This document shows, in pieces, positions 56,214 through 64,000 of a stretch of 64,000 nucleotides of DNA. Within the stretch, counting starts at the first letter, position 1, and each line of letters starts with the position of its first letter. Below the pieces are notes generated by a model. It was not told the origin of the DNA, made no database searches, and saw only the letters and a list, made by a program, of their open reading frames with translations. Made by a program: the position numbers and the translations under genes. Source of the stretch: Roseateles sp. DAIF2 (lineage in GTDB: Bacteria > Pseudomonadota > Gammaproteobacteria > Burkholderiales > Burkholderiaceae_C). Location: the NCBI RefSeq assembly GCF_015624425.1, contig NZ_CP049919.1, positions 2,728,001 through 2,792,000 on the forward strand. Reading direction: 5' to 3'.

Positions 56214-57116
56214 TCAGGCGCGTGCCTGCTTGAACCGTTCCAGCAGCGCCAGATAGCGCTCGGTATGCTGCTGGACCAGGGGCTCACGGCTGAGATAGGG
56301 CGACTTCTGCTCCAGCCGGCGCAGGTCCTGCAGCGCTCTCGCGGTCGCGGCGGATCCGGTCGCGCGCGGGGCCGGAGCGGTCCAGCTGGAGGACCAGACG
56401 CCGAACTGCCGCAGCCGGTGCTTGATCTCGTTCTTCAGCTGCGCGCCCGCGCCCATCGGCTCCTGGTGCGCGTAGAGCGGGGTGATCAGGCTGGGCTCGT
56501 AGGGCAGCTCCAGGGTGCCGAGCCAGTCCTCCCACTTGAAACCCAGCACCATGCCGTCGCATTGGATCGGCAGCCAGGGAATGCGCATCGCATCGGCCAC
56601 GATGGCGCCATGCATGGCCTCGCAGACCAGGGTCTCGCAGCGGCTCATCTGGTACAGGATGTCTTCCACCTGCCCCTGCGGGCTGATGAAATGCCAGCCC
56701 AGCTCGCGGCACAGCGGCTGCCAGTCGTAGCTGGCGATCGTGTGGCCGGTCGGGATGAAGCCGAAGCGGAATTCGCGGGCAGGCGCGCGGCGGAACTCGA
56801 CCGCCCGCACCAGCACCGCCGCGTCGGTATAGACCAGGTCGGGCGACAGGCCCAGCGCCTGGGCGGTCTTGTGGCCGCGCACCGCATGGAAGACATAGTT
56901 CTGCCGCACATCGGGCTTCTCGCCATAGCCGTAGCCGCTGCCGAACACATGCTTGACGGGCGCGGCGGGGATGCGATGGTTCAGCAGGGTGCCAATGCCG
57001 ACGAAGATCTCGTCCGCACGCTCATCCAGCACGCCCGGCAGCAACCGCTCCCACAGCCAGGGATTCAGGTCGTCGCCAAAATTGCCTTTTGCGTCTTTGA
57101 AGTAGTAGAGCTTCAT
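56214..57116 (-). CDS. polysaccharide pyruvyl transferase-family protein (ExoV-like)
   Basis: A 300-residue protein with start MKLYYFKDAKGNFGDDLNPW and ETLVCEAMHGAIVADAMRIP, the conserved His-Gly region of the family. It adds pyruvate ketals to sugars, making the polymer acidic. It lies between Wzx and a glycosyltransferase gene. Confidence 0.87.
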   Translation of the reverse strand: MKLYYFKDAKGNFGDDLNPWLWERLLPGVLDERADEIFVGIGTLLNHRIPAAPVKHVFGSGYGYGEKPDVRQNYVFHAVRGHKTAQALGLSPDLVYTDAAVLVRAVEFRRAPAREFRFGFIPTGHTIASYDWQPLCRELGWHFISPQGQVEDILYQMSRCETLVCEAMHGAIVADAMRIPWLPIQCDGMVLGFKWEDWLGTLELPYEPSLITPLYAHQEPMGAGAQLKNEIKHRLRQFGVWSSSWTAPAPRATGSAATARALQDLRRLEQKSPYLSREPLVQQHTERYLALLERFKQARA

Positions 57117-57129
57117 CGGGGTCTCGACA

Positions 57130-58623
57130 TCACTGGATGGGGGCCGGGCGGCCCAGTCGGCGGCGGATCAGGCCGAGGATGGTCTGCTCGGGGCCCTCCG
57201 GGCATCCCGCCAGACGCCACAGCAGCAGCAGGCTGCCGACATAGCTGGCCGCACCGAGCGGTATGCTGAGCAGCAACTCGAGGCTGGCCGAGGGGGCGTC
57301 GACGGCGGCGCTGCGGTGCTGCTGCAGCAAGGCCAGGGCCGCCAGCATGATGCCGGAGGCCAGGACCGGGCGCCAGGCCAGGCGGAAGCGGTCCCAGAAG
57401 CCGATCTTGAGCAGCCGCTGGATCAGGGCGACGCCGATCGGTATCACCAGCGCATGGGCCGCGAACACCGCCCAGGCCATCGCCAGCAGGCCCTGTTCCA
57501 GCCAGACCAGCAGACCCAGCAGGGCCAGCAGCGTCACCGCCTCGACGGCCTTCAGCGCGGCGCCCCAGCGCGGGATGCCCAGCACATTGAAGATCGAGAA
57601 ATTGGTGGCCTGGAACACGGTCACCGCGCCATACAGGCCCAGCACCTGGATCAGGGGAATGCTCGGCAGCCAGTTCGGGCCCAGCAGCAGGCGCACGATC
57701 GGGTCGGCCAGCATCGCGATGCCCAGACCCGCCGGCAAGGCCACCATCACGATCGTGGCCTGCACCTGCAGGAAGCTGCGCGTCAGCGCCGCGCGGTCAT
57801 GCGCGATCGCCGAATAGCCGGGGAAGACCGCGCGCATGATGGGGAAGATCAGCTCGGTGGTCGGCAGGGTGGCGATCTCGCGCGAGACCCGGTACAGACC
57901 GAGCTGGTTGGCGTTCAAGACGCGGCCGATCAGGAACTCGGGGCAGCGTTCGATGAAGAAGTCCAGCAGACTGCGCAGCAGGATCCAGCGCGAGAAGCGG
58001 AACAGGTTGCGGATCTCGGAGGTATCGAAGCGCGGACGGTAGGGGTGCAGCTTGTAGCTCAGCAGCACGCCCGAGACGCGCGAGGCGGCATAGCCGCCGA
58101 CCAGTGCCCAGTAGTTGCGGAAGGTGTAGGCCAGGGCGAGCGTGATCGTGAAGGAAACCAGCTTCTTGGTCAGCAGCAGCTGAAAGTCGCGGCCGAACTT
58201 CAGCTCCTTGCGGAAGTCGATGATGCCGATGTTCTCGGTGCTCTGGGCCAGCGAGATCAGGGCCAGCGCGACGATGATCGCCACCAGCCGCGGCTCCTTG
58301 AAATAGAGCGACAGGGGCCAGGCCAGCGCCAGCAGCAACAGGGCCGAGACGGCGCCGTAGCCGAACTGCAGGGTCCAGGCGCTGTCGTAATGGGCTCGGG
58401 TGGCATCGCGCTTGCTGATCAGCGCGAGGTCGAAGCCGAACTGGCCGCCGATCTCCACGAAGGCCAGCAGGGCCATCGCCATCGCCACCAGACCGAAGTC
58501 TTCCGGCAGCAGCAGGCGCGCCAGCACCAGCGTGGAGATGAAGCCGATGCTGCGCTCCAGCAGCTTGAGGCCGACCATCCAGGCCGCCCCCTTGGTCATC
58601 GCGGTACCGACTTGTTGCTGCAT
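57130..58623 (-). CDS. Wzx-type polysaccharide flippase
   Basis: A 497-residue membrane protein with about 12-14 helices and start AAWMVGLKLLERSIGFISTL, then LLLPEDFGLVAMAMALL, as in the lipopolysaccharide/EPS flippases (polysacc_synt family). It moves the lipid-linked repeat across the inner membrane. No other flippase is visible in the locus, so it probably serves the block C glycosyltransferases. Confidence 0.9.
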   Translation of the reverse strand: MQQQVGTAMTKGAAWMVGLKLLERSIGFISTLVLARLLLPEDFGLVAMAMALLAFVEIGGQFGFDLALISKRDATRAHYDSAWTLQFGYGAVSALLLLALAWPLSLYFKEPRLVAIIVALALISLAQSTENIGIIDFRKELKFGRDFQLLLTKKLVSFTITLALAYTFRNYWALVGGYAASRVSGVLLSYKLHPYRPRFDTSEIRNLFRFSRWILLRSLLDFFIERCPEFLIGRVLNANQLGLYRVSREIATLPTTELIFPIMRAVFPGYSAIAHDRAALTRSFLQVQATIVMVALPAGLGIAMLADPIVRLLLGPNWLPSIPLIQVLGLYGAVTVFQATNFSIFNVLGIPRWGAALKAVEAVTLLALLGLLVWLEQGLLAMAWAVFAAHALVIPIGVALIQRLLKIGFWDRFRLAWRPVLASGIMLAALALLQQHRSAAVDAPSASLELLLSIPLGAASYVGSLLLLWRLAGCPEGPEQTILGLIRRRLGRPAPIQ

Positions 58624-58657
58624 GGATCGGGTGAGCTGGGCTTGGGCCGGTGGCCGG

Positions 58658-59593
58658 TCAGGGTTTGAGGGAAAACAGGGCGGCCTTGAGCATCAGCTTC
58701 CAGGCCGCGAGTTCCATCGGGTTGCGGCGCAGCGCATGACGGCAGGAGGCAAGGGCGGCGCGGGTGTCGCCGGCCTGCAGATGCGTGGCGGCGAAGAAGG
58801 TCCAGTTGCGCGCGAGGCCGCGCACGACCTCGCGACGGTCGGCATCCGGCCCTTCGACATTGGTATAGCCCCAGCGCTCGATCGCCCGCGAGATCACGAG
58901 CGCCTGGTAGTTGGTGTCATGCGGGCGCTTGGTGATGCCCTGTGCATGGGTGCGGTACAGCGCCAGCGGGCGCGGCACGCGCAGGATCGGGGAGACGCGC
59001 GAAACGCGCAGCCACAGGTCGTAGTCCTCGCCCAGCTTCAGTTCGGCGTCGAACAGGCCGATCTCGTCGAACAGCGAGCGCTCCGCCAGCACCGTGGAGG
59101 TCCAGACCGAGCATTCCAGCAGCAGCCGGTGGTAGATCCAGCCGCTGGCGCCCTGCCAGCGTGCTTCGTCGGCCCGTGCCTGCAGCGCCGCGATGTAGTC
59201 GGCGCCTGGCTCGGCGGTGCTGCTGTCCCAGACCTGCCAGGCTGTATAGCTGATGCGTGCGCCGGGATTTGCCTGCAGCAGGTCCCATTGGGCCTGCAGC
59301 TTGCCGGGCAGCCAGATGTCGTCGGCATCGACGAAGGCGATCCAGCGGCCGCTGGCGGCCCGGATGCCGGTGTTGCGCGCCACCGCCACGCCCTGGTTGC
59401 GCTGGCGCAGCACGCGCACCTGCGGGAATTCGCGCTCGACCAGCTCGGCCGAGCCGTCCTGCGAGCCATCGTCCACCACCAGCACCTCCAGCGTCGGCCA
59501 TTGCTGTGCAAAGACGGAACGCAGGGTCGCGCCGATATAGGGCGCGGCGTTGTAGCAGGGAATGACGACGGAGATGGTCGCAGCGGAGCTCAT
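58658..59593 (-). CDS. GT2 glycosyltransferase
   Basis: A 311-residue GT-A enzyme with start ISVVIPCYNAAPYIGATL, metal site DDGSQDGS, AFVDADDIWLPGKL and the acceptor region GEDYDLWLRV. The ATG at 59593 overlaps the stop of the TPR gene (ATGA). The extended frame to 59653 is not conserved in type. Confidence 0.9.
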   Translation of the reverse strand: MSSAATISVVIPCYNAAPYIGATLRSVFAQQWPTLEVLVVDDGSQDGSAELVEREFPQVRVLRQRNQGVAVARNTGIRAASGRWIAFVDADDIWLPGKLQAQWDLLQANPGARISYTAWQVWDSSTAEPGADYIAALQARADEARWQGASGWIYHRLLLECSVWTSTVLAERSLFDEIGLFDAELKLGEDYDLWLRVSRVSPILRVPRPLALYRTHAQGITKRPHDTNYQALVISRAIERWGYTNVEGPDADRREVVRGLARNWTFFAATHLQAGDTRAALASCRHALRRNPMELAAWKLMLKAALFSLKP

Positions 59594-60276
59594 GGAGCGC
59601 TGGCTGCCGAAGCTGGTGCAGAGGCCGAGGCAGCCGCGGCCGGTTCGCGCCACTTGCCGGCGCTGCTCAGCGCGTCCTTCAGATCGGTGCGCGGGAAGCC
59701 CAGGGCCATGGCGCGCTGGGCCTGCTGCAGCGCCTTGTCGTAGTCCTTCATGTCGAGATAGACCAGGCCGATGTTGTAGTGCGTGAAGGGGTTCTCGCCG
59801 GCCAGCCGTGTGGTCTCCTCAAGCTGCACCCGGGCCTCGTCCAGCTTGGCCTTGGCGACCAGATGCTGGGTGTAGAGCAGGCGGGCCACGGTGTCGTCGG
59901 GCCGAAAGCGCAGCGCTCGCTCGAAATAGCAATCCACCGTGTAGCGGGCGTCGCGCGGCGGATCCCGCTTCTCCTTCTCCGCCAGCTTGGCCATCGCGAC
60001 CAGCGCTCGATGATGGTTCGGGAAGGTATGCAGGGTGTAGGCGATATTGGTGCCCGGGCTTTCGGTCCGGTAGGGGCGCAGCATCTCGACCTCGAGCGGG
60101 AAATGCCGGCGCTCCACCACATCCAGCGTCGGCCCGCGGTCCTTGCGGTAGTCATAGGGGCCGTAGTGGTTCGCCAGCGGCCCGCAGGCGCCGTCCTGCG
60201 CCAGGGCGGGAGTACCGGCCAGCGATGCGGCCAGCAGGGCTGCCAGGCTCAGGATTCCCACAGGTCTTTTCATCAT
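59590..60276 (-). CDS. secreted TPR protein
   Basis: A 228-residue protein with a signal peptide (cut near ALAQ, about residue 26), several TPR-like repeats (FTHYNIGLVYLDMKDYDKAL) and an Ala/Ser-rich tail. It lies between the hydrolase and the GT2 gene with four-base overlaps on both sides. It is probably a periplasmic adaptor; no catalytic site is seen. Confidence 0.8.
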   Translation of the reverse strand: MMKRPVGILSLAALLAASLAGTPALAQDGACGPLANHYGPYDYRKDRGPTLDVVERRHFPLEVEMLRPYRTESPGTNIAYTLHTFPNHHRALVAMAKLAEKEKRDPPRDARYTVDCYFERALRFRPDDTVARLLYTQHLVAKAKLDEARVQLEETTRLAGENPFTHYNIGLVYLDMKDYDKALQQAQRAMALGFPRTDLKDALSSAGKWREPAAAASASAPASAASAP

Positions 60277-61175
60277 GATGCTCCGTCCTTCTTGGCGGCC
60301 AGGTTTTGCAGCCAGTCCAGCAGGCTTGCCGTCGCCCTCTGCTCCGAGGCCGGGTCGGACAGCGTATGGTCCGCCTCGGCCAGGTCCACCCGCCGCACTT
60401 TATCCAGCCGCAGCAGACCCTGCCAGGCCGGATCGTTGTCGCTGTTGTCCAGGAACTCCTTGGCCGTGTAGTCGCGGCCGCTGAGCAGCAGCAGCAGCGG
60501 GCCGGGGAAGTCGCGCCAGCCGCGCGCCATGCGCTGCTGGTAGCTGCCGCCGCTCACTGCGGCCGCCGCGCCCGAGCCCTGGCGCGCCTGGCGCATATTG
60601 CCCAGCAGCCCGCGCAGCGCCTGCAGCGCGACGCCGCCGCGCAGCAGCTTGAGCCAGAACTCGCGCTGACGCAGGCGGTCCAGGTAGTAATGCTTGACCT
60701 GGGTGCGGGCCAGGCTGGCGGCCGAACGGGTCCAGGGGTTGAGCAGGGCCAGGGCGGCCACGCGCGGGTCGCGGCGCTGCTCCCAATGCATCAGCGCGGC
60801 CGAGGCCGCGTCGCACAGGCCCAGCACCACGCAGCGCGGCACGCCGGCCTCGGCCTGCAGGGCCTGCAGGCCGGCATCGATGTCGGGCGTCACGTCCATG
60901 AAGTCGCGCGCCGCGCCGCCGCTGTCGCCCATGCCGCGGTAGTCGAAGCGCAGCGCCGGGAAGCCGGCCGCGGCGAGGCGCCGCGCCAGCAGGGTGAACT
61001 GGCGATGGCTGCCGGCGCGGTACTGCGGGCCGCCGACCACGATCAGCACGCCCAGGACCGGCGCCGGCCGCTCGGCCGCGGGCAGGCTCAGGATGCCCAG
61101 CAGGGCCTCGCCCTCGCAGGACAGCAGCAGCGCGCGTTCGCGGCAGTCATCGATCGTGGCGGTGGTAGCGCTCAT
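60273..61175 (-). CDS. alpha/beta hydrolase 1, exosortase-A-associated
   Basis: A 300-residue protein of the TIGR03100-type. Features: LIVVGGPQYRAGSHRQFTLL, FDYRGMGDSGG, then VVLGLCDAASA, where Cys replaces the Ser of the usual GxSxG elbow. The C-terminal Asp and His regions are LLLSGRDYT and EADHTL. A Cys nucleophile suggests an acyl-transfer or thioesterase-like reaction. Overlaps hydrolase 2 by ATGA. Confidence 0.9.
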   Translation of the reverse strand: MSATTATIDDCRERALLLSCEGEALLGILSLPAAERPAPVLGVLIVVGGPQYRAGSHRQFTLLARRLAAAGFPALRFDYRGMGDSGGAARDFMDVTPDIDAGLQALQAEAGVPRCVVLGLCDAASAALMHWEQRRDPRVAALALLNPWTRSAASLARTQVKHYYLDRLRQREFWLKLLRGGVALQALRGLLGNMRQARQGSGAAAAVSGGSYQQRMARGWRDFPGPLLLLLSGRDYTAKEFLDNSDNDPAWQGLLRLDKVRRVDLAEADHTLSDPASEQRATASLLDWLQNLAAKKDGAS

Positions 61176-62038
61176 GCCGGCACCGGGTCCTGGACCTGGC
61201 TCAGCAGCGCCGCGGTCGTGGCCTCGATCAGCGCCGGTGCGTCCTCGATCTCGGTGGTCTGCCAGAAGGCCGGGCCTTGCACCAGGCTCAGCGTGGGCGC
61301 GGAGCCGGCGGCGCGCCAGCGTTCGGCCGCGGCGGCGGTGACGGGCAGGGCGGCCTCGGCCTGGGGCGAGACCTCGAACCACAGCGCCGGCATGGGCGTG
61401 GCGGGCGGCGTCAGCTGGGCGGCCTCGAGCCCGACGGCCAGGGCCGGCGCGAGCCGGTAGCCGGCGATGTCCACCGTCTCGCCGGCGCCCAGGGCCTGCT
61501 TGAGCTCGCCCATCGCGCCGCTGCCGCCGGCGCCCTCGGCCATCTGGCCGGCCAGCTTCAGGCGCAGGAACTGCTGCAGCAGGTTCTTGCCGGCGGCCGG
61601 AGGCTGCCAGAACAGCAGGCCGGCCGGCTCGTCCAGCCGTGCCAGCAGCTCGCTGGCGAGCAGGCAGCCATGGCGATGGCCCCACAGCCACAGCGGGGTG
61701 GCGGCCGGGCCGTGGGCGCGCAGCCAGGCGCTGGCGGCCTGCAGGTCGTCCAGCCAGGCGGACCAGCTCGCGTCGCCGAAATCACCGCTGCTGTCGCCGC
61801 AGCCCAGCAGGTCGATCTGCAGCACCGCAAAACCCGCCGCGGCCAGCGCGCGCGATTGCAGCGCGGCCATGCGGCGCGACTTGTTCATTTCCTCCGCCAG
61901 CGCATGGATGAACAAGACCCGACCCCGCGGCCGGCCTTGCGGCGCATGCCGGATGCAAAAGCGCTGGCCCAGGGGCCGTTCAAGAAAAAAGGGTTGGAAT
62001 GGCGAGGGCGCGGTGGAGGTCATGCCAGCTGTCGCCAC
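61172..62038 (-). CDS. alpha/beta hydrolase 2, exosortase-A-associated
   Basis: A 288-residue protein of the TIGR03101-type: LFIHALAEEMNKSRRM, LQIDLLGCGDSSGDFGDASW and LWLWGHRHGCLLASEL. The nucleophile position in GHRHG is His rather than Ser, so a classic hydrolase triad is not visible. The start is taken as GTG 62038 because GAGG lies five bases upstream; ATG 62023 is the alternative. It follows the ACP gene by 7 bases. Confidence 0.85.
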   Translation of the reverse strand: MATAGMTSTAPSPFQPFFLERPLGQRFCIRHAPQGRPRGRVLFIHALAEEMNKSRRMAALQSRALAAAGFAVLQIDLLGCGDSSGDFGDASWSAWLDDLQAASAWLRAHGPAATPLWLWGHRHGCLLASELLARLDEPAGLLFWQPPAAGKNLLQQFLRLKLAGQMAEGAGGSGAMGELKQALGAGETVDIAGYRLAPALAVGLEAAQLTPPATPMPALWFEVSPQAEAALPVTAAAAERWRAAGSAPTLSLVQGPAFWQTTEIEDAPALIEATTAALLSQVQDPVPA

Positions 62039-62045
62039 GCCGGCC

Positions 62046-62297
62046 TCAGCCGGCCAGCTTGCCCGCGACGAAGGCGGTCAGGGAGCCGACGCTGGCGAAG
62101 GTGGCGCCTTCGATCTCGTCGTCGTCGACGCTGATGCCCAGCTGCTCCTCCAGCGCGGTGAGCAGCGAGACCACGGCCATCGAGTCCAGCTCGGGGATCG
62201 CGCCCAGCAGCAAGGTGTCGGGGCCGAAGGAGGCGCTGCGGCCGTCCAGGCTCAACACGTCGTCGAGGATGCGCAGAACTTGCTTTTGGGTATCCAT
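62046..62297 (-). CDS. acyl carrier protein, exosortase-A-associated
   Basis: An 83-residue acidic helical protein. The phosphopantetheine attachment Ser is in PELDSMAVVSLL (about 39). It is not the fatty-acid AcpP, whose motif is GADSLD. It probably carries an acyl or amino-acyl group supplied by the ligase encoded on the other strand 255 bases away. Confidence 0.92.
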   Translation of the reverse strand: MDTQKQVLRILDDVLSLDGRSASFGPDTLLLGAIPELDSMAVVSLLTALEEQLGISVDDDEIEGATFASVGSLTAFVAGKLAG

Positions 62298-62552
62298 GGA
62301 ATCAGGGGTCTCGGCCGGGCGCGCAAAGGCGCTTGAAATCAGCGGCGCATCTTAACTGTCCGCCCTGTGGCGCCGGGCTGGGGCGCCCCCTTATCCTGAG
62401 GGGCGCGGCGTTGAATTTGTCACCCGCTTTCACGTACGCTCGGCGGCGCCCGTCATGGGTGGCGATGCCAGGGGGCGTGAGATACTTTTCCGCCCCGTGC
62501 GGCATCGGCCGACACCCCCTAGTTCGTCACCCTCCACCGAGCTTTCAGCCGT

Positions 62553-64000
62553 ATGACCGCAACCCGTCCGGATCCCGTCGACGAAGCCAGCCTGCTGCAC
62601 GAACTGCCCCTGCGCCAGGCGCGGCTGCGCCCCGAGGCACCGGCCCTGGGCGACGGTCGTGGCGGCCAGCTCAGCTATGGCGAGCTGGCCGCGCAGATCC
62701 AGGCCTTCGCCGGCGGCCTGCTGCAGCTGGGCCTGCAGCGCGGCGAGCGGGTCGCGATCTATCTGGAAAAGCGCTTCGAGACCGTGGTGGCCAGCTTCGG
62801 CGCGCCGGCGGCCGGCGGCGTGTTCGTGCCACTGAACCCGCTGCTCAAGCCCGAGCAGGTCGGCTTCATCCTGCGCGACTGCGATGTGCGCGTGCTGATC
62901 ACCTCGCCGGAGCGGCTGGCGCTGCTGCAGGAGGTGCTGCCCGAATGCCCGGCGCTGCGCCAGGTGATCGCGACCGACGGCCAGGATTGGCGTCAGCTGC
63001 TGAACAGCGAGCCGCGCCCGGGCCACCGCGTGATCGACACCGATCTCTGCGCCATCCTCTACACCTCAGGCAGCACCGGCCGGCCCAAGGGCGTGGTGCT
63101 GTCGCACCGGAACATGGTGGCCGGCGCGAAGAGCGTGGCCTCCTATCTGCGCAATCGGGCGGACGACATCCTGCTGGCCGCACTGCCGCTGTCCTTCGAC
63201 GCCGGCTTCAGCCAACTGACCACCGCCTTCCACGCCGGCGCCAAGGTGGTGCTGCTGAACTACCTGCTGCCGCGCGACGTGCTGAAGGCGATGGAGCGCG
63301 AGGGCGTGACCGGTCTGACCGCGGTGCCGCCGCTCTACATCCAGCTGGCCCAGCTGGAATGGCCGGCCGCCATCAACGAGCGCCTGCGCTACTTCGCCAA
63401 CACCGGCGGCCGCATGCCGCGCGAGACCCTGGACCTGCTGCGCCGGCGTGTGCCGGCGGCGCAGCCCTTCCTGATGTACGGCCTGACCGAGGCCTTCCGC
63501 TCCACCTATCTGCCGCCGGAGGAAGTGGACAGCCGGCCCGATTCGATCGGCCGTGCGATCCCGAATGCCGAGATCCTGGTGCTGCGCGAGGACGGCACGG
63601 AATGCGCGCCCGACGAGCCGGGCGAGCTGGTGCACCGCGGCCCGCTGGTCGGCCAGGGCTACTGGAACGACCCGGAGAAGACCGCCGAGCGCTACCGGCT
63701 GCTGCCCGCCGGCGTCGGCGGGCGCCAGGCCGGGCTGCAGCTGCCCGAGTACGCGGTGTTCTCCGGCGACACGGTGCGCCGCGACGCCGAGGGCTTTCTG
63801 TACTTCATCGGCCGGCGCGACGAGATGATCAAGACCTCGGGCTACCGCGTCAGCCCGACCGAGGTCGAGGAGATCCTCTACGCCACCCAGCTGGTCGGCG
63901 AATGCGTGGCCTTCGGCGTCGAGCATGCCAGCCTGGGCCAGGCGATCCAGATCATCGCGACCGCGCCCGCCGGCGCCGCGCAACTGGACCTGGCGGCGCT
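62553..64000 (+). CDS. acyl-CoA ligase (AMP-forming), exosortase-A-associated (partial)
   Basis: The first 482 residues of an ANL-superfamily enzyme (TIGR03098-type). AMP-binding loop LYTSGSTGRPKGV (about 169), A5 motif YGLTEAFRS, A7 SGDTVRRDAEGF, A8 GRRDEMIKTSGYRVSPTEVE. It activates a carboxylate, probably for transfer to the divergent ACP. The gene runs off the right edge. In related loci a PLP-dependent decarboxylase often follows, which cannot be seen here. Confidence 0.93.
   Translation, partial: MTATRPDPVDEASLLHELPLRQARLRPEAPALGDGRGGQLSYGELAAQIQAFAGGLLQLGLQRGERVAIYLEKRFETVVASFGAPAAGGVFVPLNPLLKPEQVGFILRDCDVRVLITSPERLALLQEVLPECPALRQVIATDGQDWRQLLNSEPRPGHRVIDTDLCAILYTSGSTGRPKGVVLSHRNMVAGAKSVASYLRNRADDILLAALPLSFDAGFSQLTTAFHAGAKVVLLNYLLPRDVLKAMEREGVTGLTAVPPLYIQLAQLEWPAAINERLRYFANTGGRMPRETLDLLRRRVPAAQPFLMYGLTEAFRSTYLPPEEVDSRPDSIGRAIPNAEILVLREDGTECAPDEPGELVHRGPLVGQGYWNDPEKTAERYRLLPAGVGGRQAGLQLPEYAVFSGDTVRRDAEGFLYFIGRRDEMIKTSGYRVSPTEVEEILYATQLVGECVAFGVEHASLGQAIQIIATAPAGAAQLDLAA

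Overview
The window looks like chromosomal DNA of a high-GC betaproteobacterium of the order Burkholderiales (Roseateles/Pelomonas/Rubrivivax-like). This rests on the gyrA / ompA-like / ubiG / gph / ssrA neighbourhood, the tmRNA tag ANDEKFALAA and protein similarity recognised by eye. No database search was possible, so family names are recognition calls backed by the motifs quoted.

Bases 1-7055 are housekeeping: the end of a rearranged serC, a DUF2059 gene and gyrA on the minus strand, then an OmpA-family porin, ubiG, gph and tmRNA on the plus strand. serC is visibly broken. Its first third is missing and a ~45-bp piece of it sits inverted next to a perfect 14-bp palindrome. Bases 7056-9060 are a mobile-DNA scar directly behind ssrA: the first 40 codons of a tmRNA-targeting tyrosine integrase, cut by a complete IS3-family element whose orfA is decayed, followed by ~540 bp without a gene.

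From 9061 to the right edge the window is one very large exosortase A (XrtA)/PEP-CTERM exopolysaccharide locus. Block A (9061-18208, +) has the priming sugar transferase, the PrsK-PrsR two-component pair, the TPR lipoprotein PrsT, and a fusion of a FeeM-like N-acyltransferase with a PilZ domain. Block B (18364-25501, mostly minus) interrupts the usual gene order. It holds a PEP-CTERM protein under a near-consensus sigma-54 promoter, a GT1-type glycosyltransferase, a second prsT paralogue and a VAO-type flavoprotein. Block C (25785-49855, +) is a tightly packed run. It contains export lipoprotein, chain-length regulator, tyrosine kinase, outer-membrane protein, ATPase, deacetylase, FemAB-like protein, glycosyltransferases, exosortase A fused to an EpsI-like domain, UDP-sugar dehydrogenase, amidotransferase, adenylate-forming enzyme, O-ligase, a second deacetylase, and a GT39/GtrA/GtrB set. 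Block D (49871-62297, minus) is a second run. It contains a Cys-less asparagine-synthetase homologue, a tandem double-GNAT protein, a DegT-type PLP enzyme, glycosyltransferases, a pyruvyl transferase, a Wzx flippase, a TPR protein, two alpha/beta hydrolases and an acyl carrier protein. It is divergent from an acyl-CoA ligase (+) that runs off the window.

Inferred working model: PrsK/PrsR with RpoN turns on the PEP-CTERM protein and possibly the EPS genes. Blocks C and D build, decorate, flip, polymerise and export a polysaccharide, and XrtA sorts PEP-CTERM proteins to the cell surface. The most unusual parts are the FeeM-PilZ fusion, the ACP/hydrolase/ligase module, the paired prsT genes, the block D decoration genes and the serC rearrangement.
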